Shown here: positions 32,582 through 43,923 of the stretch, one piece after another
Layout: each line of letters begins with the position of its first letter
Position numbering within the stretch: the stretch's first letter is position 1
NCBI GenBank assembly: GCA_963281255.1
Contig: OY725488.1
Coordinates: 11,071,524-11,135,523, forward strand
Direction: 5' to 3'
DNA length: 64,000 bases
DNA from: Aphrocallistes beatrix
Lineage: Eukaryota; Porifera; Hexactinellida; Sceptrulophora; Aphrocallistidae
Notes under the pieces: generated by a model
What the model saw: only the letters and a program-made list of their open reading frames with translations
The model's database searches: none
Told to the model about the DNA's origin: nothing
Translations under genes and position numbers: made by a program

Positions 32582-33759
32582 GTACTGAAATCTATATTCG
32601 TCGTCTTAGATTCGTCTATAAACCTTAGTTTATCACTTCACTTTATTCATTGCACTAATTATAATTATGATACTAAGCAACTCAAACTAGTACAACTAAG
32701 GTTTGCTACGTCCATATTCTCAAGGTTTCATGGAAATTTACTTGCTACTTGTTTTGCCTGCCTTCAGGAAAATTTACATGCAACCCTTTTTTCCTCCAAA
32801 AAAATAAAAAGGTAGCAAGCAGTAGGTAAAATAAGTAGCAAGTAAATCCCTGCATATGTAGATTATGGTAATAAGTTACAACTTCAGTTGATTATTTTTT
32901 TCAGGAGAAGATTAAATTATTGTCGATGTAATCGCAAATTATTTTCATTGAATATCTAGGAGTAATATGATGCAATTTCAATACTTCAACATATCAAATG
33001 GTTAGATTACTAATTCACAAAATAGGAAAATTTATAATTACTGCTGTCTAATCAAACCACTACAGACTTCATATGTCATAAAAATAACATTATTGAATCT
33101 TTGTTTGGAAGATTCCAGCTATGCAACATATTTTATTTATACCATCTCACCAAATGTCCCTGTTCTTTGAACTGATGATGTAATGGAACAGTAATTCTAT
33201 ATTTCTATTTGCATTGCATAATACAAATATGATACGTGTATGATCATGAGTATGACATTTTTGAGGGTAATAGATATGACCTCATTATTATGTCTTTGAT
33301 TTCAATATAGCTAATAGTTTCGAGATAATATTACTTAATACACAAATTTCCACCTGGAGCTAGATTACTCACAATTATTGAATGATCAGAGGTTATTACA
33401 ATGATTTTTCGCATAGAACTGATCTGTGCATAGATTGATGTGGAAAATTTGAAATTTATTCATAGAATCAACCGCAATAACTACGCATTCAAAAGTTGAC
33501 TCAATTTACTCCAACATGCTACATCCTAATAACATGTGATTATATAACTTCTGTGTCTAAATTCGATAGTTTACTAGTTATTAGAAGTTTTATTATTTTG
33601 GTTATATATATTTGTCTAATTATATCCAATGTCTGTGTACCTCATTTTTATAGATAACACCACAAACATAAGTAAATAATATTTCTTCCCACTATTGCGT
33701 TTAGTAGATACGGGTATACTACATTGTTATGTTTAGGGGAATTATACAGTGGATTATAG
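32582..33759. other. Gap: duplicated flank resumes
   Basis: From about 32855 (GATTATGGTAATAAG) the sequence again follows the segmental duplication at 22770 and 25865, and later that of 27330-27830. A short direct and inverted set of GTAGCAAG/CTTGCTAC words lies at 32735-32850. No gene. Confidence 0.5.
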
Positions 33760-33923
33760 CAACGGTTCTGAACCTGGGGTAAATTTTTAAAATTAAACAA
33801 TATAGTCATGCATACTTCATCCCAAACCATACCAAGGAAGCAAAACACTGTTGATTGACGGGTATGTGAAACTTATTGTTGACACCAAGTGGTACCACTG
33901 ACTGAAAAAATTCAGAACCACTG
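33760..33923. mobile_element. hAT-like MITE, copy c
   Basis: Third paralogous copy of the 23458 element, with ends CAACGGTTCTGAACC and TTCAGAACCACTG. Confidence 0.55.
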
Positions 33924-34272
33924 CTCTAAGGTGCTCCAAAAATCTACCGGTTAGAATATATTAGCGAAAAGAGACCAGTTTTCGTAATTGAAATTATTAA
34001 TGGTAACTGTTTCTACCAATATCTCCGAACCAGCAGTTTTCGCTCAATAAATTGTATTATAATTAGCTGACATAAAACCAATTCCAAATATATAAAAATG
34101 TTACTAATTTATTTAAATACCAGAAGTACGTCTTTTAAACTTGTATCCACAAATGAAAAAATCAAATGAATTCAGATTCACTGCGAGTTCTTACATAGGA
34201 CTGAATTATATGACAGAATTCCATCATTTTATCTTCCTGTTTTTGACATCTAACTTGTCCATTTCACTAATA

Positions 34273-35103
34273 CAAGCGCGTTTCGCTTGCTTGCGCTGCG
34301 CGGCTTACGGACAATGCGTGTCCGCAGAGTCGTCCTGCGAGCGCCTGGGGTTACCCTATAATTGTTCATTAATAATGTTACTCAATAATTTAATATTGAT
34401 AACTCTCACTAATTAATGGCCACATTAAGTAGGTAAGTTGAACTATCATGTTAGATTATCTTTTTGTTCCATACTTTAATTCCATTTAAACAAAAGTAAA
34501 CAAATAATTTATCATATTGATCTGAAAATGGAATATTCGAAATCTACACCCCTGAATACCCCATGATACTCGTTGGAAGTCATCTACTAGCATATTTTTG
34601 TAATTTGTTTACTTTATGTATCTAATGTAAACAAAAGTAAACAAATTAATTATCAAATTTACTCGAAAATATTATATTCGAAATTTACGCCCCTGAAAAC
34701 CCCATGTCAACCGTTGGAAGCTACTATTTAGCATATTTCTCAAAATTCTTCAAATGGTGTGAAAATATGCATATAAAGGTGCGAAAATATGCATATAAAG
34801 GTGCGAAAATATGCACATAATCTTTTTTATTGCTATATACTATAATACATTTAAGATATCAAACATTGCTTTGAAGTATTATTAACAATTACGATATATT
34901 GTAGTGTTTTACAATAAATTCTATTGTAAAAATTTGTATGGAAAAAAGTGTAAAAAATTGTTTTCCATTTTTTTGCAGAGGTGTGAAAATTTCGCTTAGA
35001 TCTTAGAACTTAATCGTAGTCATATCATTTGACACCTACATGTCAATTCAATCAATTCGGACAAACACAAAACACAAAAAGTCCTAGCATTGAATATATA
35101 AGA
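34273..35103 (-). mobile_element. Helitron-like element, longest copy, with known empty sites
   Basis: Minus-strand 5' end TCTTATATATTCAATGC at 35103; 3' end the GC-rich hairpin plus CTTG at 34273, with A before and T after. The body holds a tandemly doubled 120-base segment (CCCCTGAA..CCCCATG..CGTTGGAAG twice). The same flank without the element is seen at 23965 and 28376 (TTTCACTATTATACAAGT), so this insertion post-dates the segmental duplications. The empty sites carry a few extra bases, leaving the exact junction uncertain. No protein. Confidence 0.62.
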
Positions 35104-35441
35104 TACAATGACATTATGTGCTGAACAAAATGCTAAAGGAAGTAATTAATAATATAATATCTTCCGAGTTATATTATTTTATTTTGGTGAGAGAATCAAT
35201 GAGACACCATTTATAAATTTGAAGCAAATAGAGACCAGTTAGTTTAGAGTGAAATCTCAGCTAATATTCGTGAAGTAACAGAGTATCAGTTCGCTCAACA
35301 TAAGATCATATGACAAGATATTCCAAGTATAGTTAATTTAAGCTTGATTTTTTCAAATACGGATAAATTAAGGCAGCAGGATTGGTTTGAATGATTACTG
35401 AAAGCAATTTCAAACAGTATAGTAGTGTATCAATCGAAAAT

Positions 35442-35451
35442 TATATAAATA
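35442..35451 (+). promoter_or_regulatory. TATA box of the 35514 gene
   Basis: TATATAAATA, 63-72 bases upstream of the ATG. Confidence 0.6.
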
Positions 35452-35513
35452 CTTGTAACAATATTCCGTTTCATCCAGAATAATTTTATTTTGAAAAGTG
35501 TCTTTTGAACAAT

Positions 35514-36632
35514 ATGAACAGAATTCAAAACTTATACTTTCTTATTGGCGAAGATCTAGTTTACTTTGTGTTTTTCAGCGTATTCATGTATGGTGGATTG
35601 TGGGCACTTTGGAACGTTTATCTAGCAAAGAGGATTATACATTTCGTTACCTTGTACAGAAAGTCTGTAGAAGATGCTAAGACAGACCTATTCGATAACT
35701 GTGCTGAACTAGCACTACACTATAAAGTTGAAATAGTTAAGTATGCATTTATGCTAGTGATAAATACCACTGAAATTGGTGGGTGGTTAATTTATGCAAG
35801 CGGGATAGGATTAGCTAATCTAAGCCCAACCAACACCACAATTAACAATTACATTATTAAGATAGAGACCACTGATTTGCATGTTATTGGCACTCCAGAA
35901 GTAGTGCTCATCAGTGTGGGACAAGTCGGATTTTTATTGTCAGTAGCACTTGTGACATGTCTAATGAAATATCTTGATGCAGCATATCATAACATTAATA
36001 ATCAGTCTCTGAAGTCTACTAAAATCATCCTCTTGATCTCATGTGTAATTGGAGCTCTACGGATTATCACAGGATCCATCCGCCAATTATTTATCCTTGA
36101 AAAACTGATATATCCTATTATAACACTGATCTATTTTAGTTTTTGGGTCAAGGAAACGCGAATATTCTATAAAACACTGAAGTGGCAGTCTGTAGAGTTT
36201 AAAGTTAGAGGAAGGAGCAGTCAGATTGTAAAGAGAGCAATGAGAAGCAGTCATCATTTTGCTGTCATAATGTGTTTGGTGGGAATTACGGTACTTTGCT
36301 TAACTTTGGCAGAAATTGTTGGCGATTACTTTTTCATATTCACTTTGTTTACCTACTGTCCCAAACTCCTCAATCAACTCTATGGAATTCCTAACTACGA
36401 ACCTCTGTTCACGACAAGACCACAACTCAATGCTTTAGCCCTTTCCAGTGAGATTAAAACAGGAATTCAGACAAACCTTTCCTTGATTGCTTTCCTTACC
36501 ATTACTATTCAATACGTGGTAGTCACATTTGTATTCTTCGGTGGAATGTTGGTAAAGAAACTCAAATATCGTTTCGGAAGAGTCCGCACGAGGTTTACTC
36601 CTAACCTTACTGACCCACTTCTCATCTCCTAA
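35514..36632 (+). CDS. Orphan multi-pass membrane protein, clade II, copy 6
   Basis: 372 residues from ATG 35514 (a TTG nine bases upstream is not used in any sister). Sister of the 28789 copy. The outer loop between spans 2 and 3 is altered: the cysteine conserved in all other intact copies is tyrosine (NTTINNYI), and the following GTPEVVLI is shorter than GTPMAAVLI by one residue. In the inner loop KETRIFYKTLKW replaces KQTRTFYKTLKW, and KRAMRSSHHF replaces KRAVKSSHHF. The tail is intact with Asn (TRFTPNL). Loss of the loop cysteine may remove a disulfide, which could mark divergence or early decay. Confidence 0.86.
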   Translation: MNRIQNLYFLIGEDLVYFVFFSVFMYGGLWALWNVYLAKRIIHFVTLYRKSVEDAKTDLFDNCAELALHYKVEIVKYAFMLVINTTEIGGWLIYASGIGLANLSPTNTTINNYIIKIETTDLHVIGTPEVVLISVGQVGFLLSVALVTCLMKYLDAAYHNINNQSLKSTKIILLISCVIGALRIITGSIRQLFILEKLIYPIITLIYFSFWVKETRIFYKTLKWQSVEFKVRGRSSQIVKRAMRSSHHFAVIMCLVGITVLCLTLAEIVGDYFFIFTLFTYCPKLLNQLYGIPNYEPLFTTRPQLNALALSSEIKTGIQTNLSLIAFLTITIQYVVVTFVFFGGMLVKKLKYRFGRVRTRFTPNLTDPLLIS

Positions 36633-36829
36633 GATTGTGTCAGAATTAAGTCTGCAAAGATTTCACTATCGTATGAGTATTCTATTCAAATATTTTATTT
36701 TCTAATTTGTAATTTATATAATTCATTGAGTGACATGTTATTAATTGATTAATAAATATTTTGAAAGCAAACACACTATTTAGAAGGAATCGAAAGGGGC
36801 AAGAGCGATTGCATAATACAAATAGCATA

Positions 36830-37899
36830 GCACATAGCCTACTCTAATAATGCCTCACAGTAGACTGAAAATCATGGACTAGGGATGAAGTAGTAGCCGA
36901 ATGGATTAATACATGATTAACCTAAAATCGTTAACCATGCAGAATAGGCATTAAGAATGTATTACCAGCATATATAAACATGGTATCAAAGTATATATAT
37001 CCGTTGGAAAAATTTCGATTAGTAATCATATCATTGCGGAACAGGTCATTCTAAGGACAATTTTAGCGATTTTCTAAGCTATTTTAACCCTATTTCTAAA
37101 TGGTATTAAGGTGTGATTTTTGTGTAGAACCAAGATTAGTACGAGTTGATTTGAAAAATTCACAATTTTTCAATGGAATGTTGTTACATTCCTTCGTTGC
37201 TATGGTAAAGCATTTTGGTCAGTTTGGGCCATTTCGTGCAAACTGCAGTAACTAGAGCTTCAAATTTGATCGTGTTTGATAGGCAATGGACTACTTCCTA
37301 TTAGGTGATGATGCAACTTGAACTTCCAAATTCAACGAGTTTTGAGTTATGGGTTGATTTTAAGAATGTGACCAAAACACTAAATTGTCGCATAACTCTA
37401 TAGTCTGTTAATTTAGAAGTTTAAATTGTATTATTACCTAATAGTAAGTAGCCAATTGCCTATCAAATACGATCAAATTTGAAGACCTAGTTCTTACAGT
37501 TTGCAGGATATGGCTCAAACTGATCAAAATGCTTTATCATAGCAACGTAGGAATGTAGCAACATTCCATTGAAAATTCTAATTTTTTCAAATCAACTCGT
37601 ACTAATCTTAGTTCTACACAAAAATTCAACCTTAATAACATTTAGTAGTTAGCTTAAAACAGCTTATAAATTTGCCAAAATCGTGCTTAAAATGACCTGT
37701 TGCGCAATGATATGATGACTAATCGAAATTTTGACAACGGATATGTATACTTTGATACCATGTTTATATACGCCGGTAATACATTCTTAATGCCTATTCT
37801 GCATGGTTAACGATTTTAGGCTAATCGTGTATTAATCCATTCGGCTATTACCGCATCCTTGGTTATTTTACTGTGAAGCATTATTAGAGTAGGCTATGG
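36830..37899. mobile_element. Foldback (long inverted repeat) element
   Basis: About 1,070 bases consist almost wholly of two inverted arms of roughly 480-500 bases meeting near 37365. Outer ends are CATAGCCTACTCTAATAATG in both arms. Internal landmarks such as TTAACCATGCAGAATAGGC and ACGAGTTGATTTGAAAAAAT are mirrored. Flanks carry a perfect 8-base duplication ATAGCATA (36822-36829, 37900-37907), and the paralogous empty site near 30107 has a single ATAGCATA. The duplication length suggests hAT-type mobilisation. There is no coding capacity. Confidence 0.88.
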
Positions 37900-37907
37900 A
37901 TAGCATA

Positions 37908-39179
37908 ATCATGAATGCAATATCTTTGACGCTAATAAATGTGACTTCATGTTTTTACTAATGATAACCAATAAGCTAATCGCTTCAGTTAATAATGATT
38001 AACCACTTTTAATATTCCATCTTGACTGTGTCATTGCGTGTGATCGAGAAATGTGTAATCGCAAAATAATTGTATTTGCTTGGGTGGTGAAGTGGATAGG
38101 GCGTTTGAACACCAAGACTTAGGTCACGGGTCCTAACCTCGCCCTAATTTGCATTTTGCTCTCAATTGCATTACTTCGGCTAGGTAACATGAGCCTGCAC
38201 TCTTGCAGAACCCTAGTGAACTAAAAGCACTAAGGATGTCATATCGTTTAAAGGTAAAGTCAAGTACTATCTTTCTAGCCTACTGATAGCTGAGTTTTTC
38301 TCTGTAACACACTATAATATTCATACACATGCTGCATACACCCAAGTTAGCAACTATCATTAGGTTTTTCATTGCACCTTACCCAAATTTTAAACCCCTT
38401 GAGAACATATCAGCATGAATTCGGATTCGGTTGGTATATTAATCTATAAATTTACTTTAATTGTATACTAAGGAAAATATTACTATATTTCGTCTTAGGA
38501 TTATTAAATGAGATTAAATTTTGACTGAAATTTGAAGAGTGTGCCAAAATCATTTTTCTACCCCTTTAAGATGAAATTTATCCCTTTTAGCATTGTAATA
38601 GTTTGGATAACGAACTAATTCCTTCTACCTTATACACACCCATTAAAATACTTTTATAATGTATTCATCGAAGAGTTAATTTGCAATCAAGTGATAAACA
38701 GAGTGAAAACGTTTACTTAGTCACCCAGCTGCTGTTCAAAGATAAACGGTATAATAAGTTTTCAAAGTTGTTGGTTCGTTCAAAAGATTATCTGATTCTA
38801 AAATCTCAAGTTACCTAGCAAAATGTATAACTTTGTGAGCATTTAAATAGAAGGACAAATCAATAGGTTTGGTTGCATTCTCAGTGCACTCAAATATCCC
38901 TATACGTGTACTACATTTAAATACAACTAATAGTGGCTTTACTGATAGCTTTGAAATGGTGCGAACTCTCCTAAATGCATACTTCAAATTCTTTATAGTT
39001 TTACACTGATAAATCCAATGATAGCTAATATGTACTGTGAATCATCTTAGGTAGAAATTATACTTGTATAGCATGTAGCTAATGCTAGATATGCATTTAC
39101 TATAGTACTAAGGATTATCCTTTGGGAAAAAGTAAACCTTACCCAGAAAACATGACAATGTAAATTAGTTTTGAATATA
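37908..39179. other. Duplicated downstream flank, then unique AT-rich gap
   Basis: 37908-38400 continues the flank shared with 30110-30600 and contains SINE-like copy 2. 38400-39179 shows nothing that can be supported. Confidence 0.5.
38074..38375 (+). mobile_element. tRNA-derived SINE-like element, copy 2
   Basis: Close match to 30276-30575 over its whole length. Differences in the box-A region (GGTGGTGAAGTGGATAGGG) leave this copy a poorer promoter. It was carried here by segmental duplication. Confidence 0.5.
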
Positions 39180-39367
39180 CAGTCGACTCTGCTTAGTAAG
39201 GTCACTTGTTAATCGGGTCAACCGCTTAATAGGACCACTTTTGGCAGGACCGGAATAGTACCCACATATAAAAGCTAATACAGAACATTTTCAGTTAATG
39301 GAGTTTTCTGCTTAATCGACCCAAATCTTTCTCTGATCAATATGGTTATATTAAACAGAGTCGACTG
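39180..39367. mobile_element. Pogo-like MITE, CAGTCGACTC family, copy 1
   Basis: 188 bases with termini CAGTCGACTCTGCTTAG and AACAGAGTCGACTG, TA at both flanks, and internal words GGGTCAACCGCTTAAT and GGCAGGACCGGAATAG. Other copies lie at 42025 and 45576. Confidence 0.75.
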
Positions 39368-39873
39368 TACGTATATGTATATACTACGTATATACATCGA
39401 TTTCTTAATGGAATTTAAATTTGGACTACAGGGTGAAACTGAAAACTTCAACAACAATCAATTCTACTTTTAATTTGCCTAAGATAACTTGCTTTTATTT
39501 CAAATTAGTCTGTTTAAATGAAATATAATACCTTTCTATCACAGAAATGAACTTTAAGCATAAATTTCGGGAAGACAAGCCGCCTGTGCACCTCTATTTG
39601 CTCGTTTCGTTCGCTCAGGACCTATCAATCCAAATCCTGGTTATGCTACTATCTTTATAGTTCAGATTATAATAATTTTATCATAAATTTGGAGGCACAA
39701 AAGGAGTACACGTTAGTTTAGAATGTAATCAGTTCACTCAACAGAGGATAATATCAAGATCTTCCAAGTATTAGGCTAGAGTTATCACAAATATGCATAA
39801 ATTAAGAGAGTAGGATGGGTTTAAATGGGTACTGAAAGTTCAAGCAGTATAGTATTTCTCTAAATTAAAATTG

Positions 39874-39881
39874 CATAAATA
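39874..39881 (+). promoter_or_regulatory. TATA-like box of the 39944 gene
   Basis: CATAAATA, 63-70 bases upstream of the ATG. It is the only clade II copy in which the first T of the box is replaced (GCATAAATAC). Confidence 0.5.
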
Positions 39882-39943
39882 CTTGTAACTTTATTCTGTT
39901 TTCATCCCAGAATAATTCTATTTTGAGAGCATCTTTTGAAAAT

Positions 39944-41074
39944 ATGAACAGAATTCAAAACTTAAACTATCTTATTGACAATGATGTAGATTATTTCATG
40001 TTTTTCTTCATATTTGTGTATGTTGGATTAATCACACTTTGGAACGTATATTTTTCAAAAAAGATTATATACTTCGTTAGCTTGTACAGGAAGTCTGTAA
40101 AAGATGCTAAGACGGACCCATTCGATAACTGTGCAGAACTAGCACTACATTATAAAGCTGAAATCGTTAAGTATGTATTTATGCTAGTGATAAATACCAC
40201 CGAAATGGGTGCGTTCTTAATGTATTCAATTGGGATAGGATTGACAGATCTAAACCCTACCAATGCTACAAATACAAATAACGATTGCATTAGTAATAGA
40301 TACAACACTTATTTGAATATCATTACTGGCATTCCAATGGAAGCAGTGTGTACCAGCATTGCTCATGTCGGATTTTTAATGTCATTAGCATTTGTGACAT
40401 GCCTAATGAAATATCTTGATGCAGCATATCATAACATTAATAATCAGTCTCTAAAGTCCACTAAAATCATCCTCTTGATCTCATGTGTGATTGGAGCTCT
40501 ACTGATTATCTCAGGATCCATTCACCAATCACTTATCCTTGAAAGGCTCATCTTTCCTATTATATTGCTGGTATATCTGTTTTTTTGGTTCAAGCAAATT
40601 CGTACATTTTACAAAACACTGAAGTGGCAATCTGTAGAGTTTAAAGTTAGAGGATGGAGCAGTCAGATTGTAAAGAGAGCAGTCAAAAGCAGTCATCATT
40701 TTGCTGTCATAATGTTTCTAATGGGAATTGGGGTACTTTGCATAACTTTAGCGGAAATTGTTGATGTTTTCTTTTTCATATTTACTATATTCGCTAACTG
40801 TCCATATATTGTCACACAACTCTATGGAACACCTGACTACGAACCTCTGTTTACTATGACACCACAAATTAATGCTTTAACACTTTCCAGTGAGATTACA
40901 GCACAATTTTCGACAATCCTAGGAATAGTTGCTTTCCTTGCCATTATATTTCAATACGTGTTAGCTACATTTGTATTTTTCGGTGGAATGTTCGTAAGGA
41001 AACTGAAATATCGCTTCAGATTAGTGCGCACGAGGTTTACTCCTAACCTTACTGACCCACTTCTCATCTCCTAA
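39944..41074 (+). CDS. Orphan multi-pass membrane protein, clade II, copy 7 (divergent)
   Basis: 376 residues from ATG 39944. The most divergent clade II copy, grouping with 17450 (FSKKIIYFV, IILLVYLFFWFKQ, ISTI-type last span). The outer loop is longer, with sequon NAT and sequence TNTNNDC. Two positions fixed elsewhere are changed: RGWSSQIVK in the large inner loop (Arg to Trp) and KYRFRLVRTRF in the tail (Gly-Arg to Arg-Leu). With the weakened TATA box this could be functional divergence or the start of relaxed constraint. The frame is fully open. Confidence 0.85.
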   Translation: MNRIQNLNYLIDNDVDYFMFFFIFVYVGLITLWNVYFSKKIIYFVSLYRKSVKDAKTDPFDNCAELALHYKAEIVKYVFMLVINTTEMGAFLMYSIGIGLTDLNPTNATNTNNDCISNRYNTYLNIITGIPMEAVCTSIAHVGFLMSLAFVTCLMKYLDAAYHNINNQSLKSTKIILLISCVIGALLIISGSIHQSLILERLIFPIILLVYLFFWFKQIRTFYKTLKWQSVEFKVRGWSSQIVKRAVKSSHHFAVIMFLMGIGVLCITLAEIVDVFFFIFTIFANCPYIVTQLYGTPDYEPLFTMTPQINALTLSSEITAQFSTILGIVAFLAIIFQYVLATFVFFGGMFVRKLKYRFRLVRTRFTPNLTDPLLIS

Positions 41075-41368
41075 GACAGTGAGGTCCATGAAGTTTCTCT
41101 ATACATAGTACGAGGATTTCATACAAATATTTGTTTATATATTCTTGTTATTCTTTAATTAAATGAATAATATGTTATTAATTCATTATTAACATTTGGA
41201 AATCAACAATACTACTTTAAAGAAATCGAAAGGGCCAGCAGCAACTGATATAAAGTACAAAGGCCGCAATGCGGAATTTGTGAGTGAGTTCTCGTTGCTA
41301 AGGAACCAAGCACATCGTGCTATAAGAACAATTGATTTGCCAAAATTGACTGTTTTGATACTGTACAC

Positions 41369-41703
41369 CAGGAGTGGACACAAAAGTTAGCTTTCGGGCC
41401 GCAGTGAAATTTTGAGCCGACTTGGTAGGCCACAAAATTTGAGAATGTTTTTACTACCATGAAAAACGAACAAATACATACAAGTACACATGTCTATAGA
41501 ATTTAGGTGTGGAATAGTAATTCAAGCGTATTTGCAATTACTTGGAGTACAATACCATTATAGAATTATAGAAAGGGATCTATGAATGGAAAAATAACAT
41601 CTACTCCTCTCAAGTAGGGGCCAAAAGTGTTCTAGAAAATTCTTCGGGACACATTCATGCCCTTTTCAAACGAACCCCGCGGGCCACACTTTGCCCTCAT
41701 ATG
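41369..41703. mobile_element. hAT-type MITE with 8-base target duplication
   Basis: 335 bases between two identical CTGTACAC words (41361-41368 and 41704-41711). The left end CAGGAGTGGACACAAAAG and the complement of the right end (CATATGAGGGCAAAGTGTGG) are weakly similar, each followed by a CGGGCCGC or CCCGCGGG block. It interrupts a flank shared with 18720-18860. Confidence 0.65.
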
Positions 41704-42024
41704 CTGTACACATATGCAAACTATACGTCTAACCTTATCATTTAGATGGGGTTCATTCTAATCTATGTTCACATGTGCTTTTAAGAAAATGGTCTTATTA
41801 TAGGTACAGCGTAATGAGTTTGCTTATCGGTGCTTGGAATTCACTGCAATCTATTATCGTTTCTGTTCTTAAAATTAGAAAATAAAAACATTTTACGGCA
41901 TTGCTATGTATCAATTTCGTAAATATTCAAGTATAATTTTTGAATCAAGTCATCATCTTATCCTGAAATTTGACGTAGCAATTATACAGTAATTCAAGTT
42001 TCATATAACACAATTATTAAGTTA

Positions 42025-42212
42025 CAGTCGACTCCGCTTAATAGGGTCACATCGGTCAGAGGACATTTTGACCCGATTAAGCGGAGGACCCTTTTAACCG
42101 AAAGTATTTTGTATTAGCTTCTATGTGTGATAGCTATTCCGGTCCTGTCAAAAGTGGCCCGATTAAGCGGTTGACCCGATTAAACAATGACCCTATTAAG
42201 CGAAGTCAACTG
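42025..42212. mobile_element. Pogo-like MITE, CAGTCGACTC family, copy 2
   Basis: Termini CAGTCGACTCCGCTTAATA and TTAAGCGAAGTCAACTG with TA flanks. The interior repeats GACCCGATTAAGCGG several times in both orientations. Same length and order as the 39180 copy, reversed. Confidence 0.75.
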
Positions 42213-42571
42213 TATTATCCCAACCAAAGGATTCCCGATATATGAACTAATGGCGTAATGGAACAGCAATCATACTTCTATTAGCTAACATTGCATAATG
42301 CAAATATGATAGCATAATTATGAATATGAGAATCTAAAAGGCTAAAGATGTGACATAATAATGATAATAATGATAACCAATAAGCTAATTGCTTACACCT
42401 AACATTACTTGATATACTCAGTTATTTGGAATCTTCCCATTCTCAATTAGGAACTGATTACTCAAATTATTAAATGATAAAAATTATAATAATGATTACT
42501 GCGATATTCAGTAACATCCTTACAATTAAAACTCGATTAATGTAGATGTGTATATATATATATATATATAT
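42213..42571. other. Gap with TA microsatellite
   Basis: AT-rich sequence similar in part to other array flanks (GATGTGACATAATAATGATAATAATG). It ends in a (TA)n run of about 24 bases against which the Helitron-like element abuts. Confidence 0.45.
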
Positions 42572-42990
42572 AAGCGCGCTTCGCTTGGTTACGCTGCGGG
42601 GCTGGCGGACACAACGTGTCCGCCGGAGCCGCCCTTTGGGCGCCTAGGGTCACATTGATCAATTAAAACGGGGATAACATCACTAAATATGTATGTCCTA
42701 CTGTTACAATCGAAATCGCACGAAAGGTGTAATGATGATGTCATAACAGAGTGATGAGCTATCATTTTTTGATGATAGTTGCATCATGTGTGAAGTGTAT
42801 TAATATATACATTCTATTAAAATTTCAGCCTTCTATCACCTCAAATGGCCGAGTTATAGTCGAAAAACTGAAATTTCTAATTATAAAAAAGGTGACAATG
42901 ACGTCATAATTTCATGATGAGTCGACATTTTGGTCTGAGCTCAGAACCTAGTGGAGCCATAGCCAAAAGACTCCCACATGCCAAAAATCA
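42572..42990 (-). mobile_element. Helitron-like element, second subfamily, truncated
   Basis: It has the same GC-rich hairpin end (AAGCGCGCTTCGCTTGG, GCGGACAC..GTGTCCGCCGG) as the 744 family, joined to a different body: CACATTGATCAATTAAAACG, TGATGAGTCATCATTTTTTG-like words, GACAATGACGTCATAAT. It is collinear with 54681-55140. The AT-rich 5' end is missing where it meets the pseudogene at 42997. Confidence 0.55.
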
Positions 42991-42996
42991 GCTTAT

Positions 42997-43510
42997 AGAA
43001 TTAAAAGTTGCGGAATGAGTCTGGTAATTAGGAAAAAAAATCCAACTAAACTTGTAACCGAGAAAAAATGCCGAATATACTGCCAGCATCTACCTCTAAT
43101 ATCATAATATATGACTTCTAGGTATTTCATAAGGCATAATAATAATAATATAATAATAATCTATATTTATATAGCGCAGATTCCATATTAATATATTCAA
43201 GTGCGCTCACCAAAGTGCAATTGTTTATTGGTTCGTCAATACGAGTTAGGTTTAGAATCAAAACGCCTAATTCATACACTGCTGCACCAACAGTTTCCAT
43301 GGCAGTGATTACTAACAGAAAAGCATACTTAACTACTTCAGCCTTATAATGGAGTGATAGTTCTGTGGAGTTGTAGAGTATGCCATTTTTTGCCTTTTTC
43401 CAGACTCAAGGTATGATCTGACGTGTAATACAGAACCATCTTTACAAAATAGACCTCCCATACTAAAGCTAATGGCAAGAATATGCAAGTAGAAATTTAA
43501 TGACTTTTTA
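42997..43510 (-). pseudogene. Orphan membrane protein, clade I, N-terminal relic
   Basis: The reverse complement reads, with frameshifts, YGRSIL.RW (span 1 border), NSTELSLHYKAEVVKYAFLL, METVGAAVYELG, RIDEPINNCTL (outer loop), LMKYLEVIYYDIRG, WQYIRHFFSVTSLVGFFFLIT and RLIPQLLIL, in the order of the intact 43924 gene up to span 4-5. The outer-loop to span-3 part is replaced by an ATA/TAA microsatellite, and the second half is absent. It lies about 420 bases from the intact clade I gene, divergently. Confidence 0.8.
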
Positions 43511-43853
43511 TCTGCTGGAGTTAGGTAATGACTCTACCAGACTTATCCATATACGTATGTACATCTGTATAGAAAGTGTTTCAAATTAGAGGTTAAATAT
43601 AACGGAAAATTTAGATCGTATATATTAATTACTACATAGCCTACTTGTAATCAACTTTTATTTTTTTATGTATGATTAAAGGTTTTTATAATTTTAATAT
43701 TTGTGAGCATTACTATAGTATCAGATGGCAAGAATCCAGTCCCATTACTAATAAGTTATGACTATTTTGGATTTATTTGATGAATAATCCTTTAGTAGTA
43801 ATTGTATTTCTCCTAACCAGACGGGTATACTTCCCAAAGGAAAGCTTCAATGC

Positions 43854-43861
43854 TATAAATA
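43854..43861 (+). promoter_or_regulatory. TATA box of the 43924 gene
   Basis: CTATAAATAC, 63-70 bases upstream of the ATG, the same spacing as in clade II. Confidence 0.6.
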
Positions 43862-43923
43862 CCTTGCACTATTAGCCATAGTCATACGATATGTTGATGA
43901 ATCTCTAAGTAAATCTGACAAAG

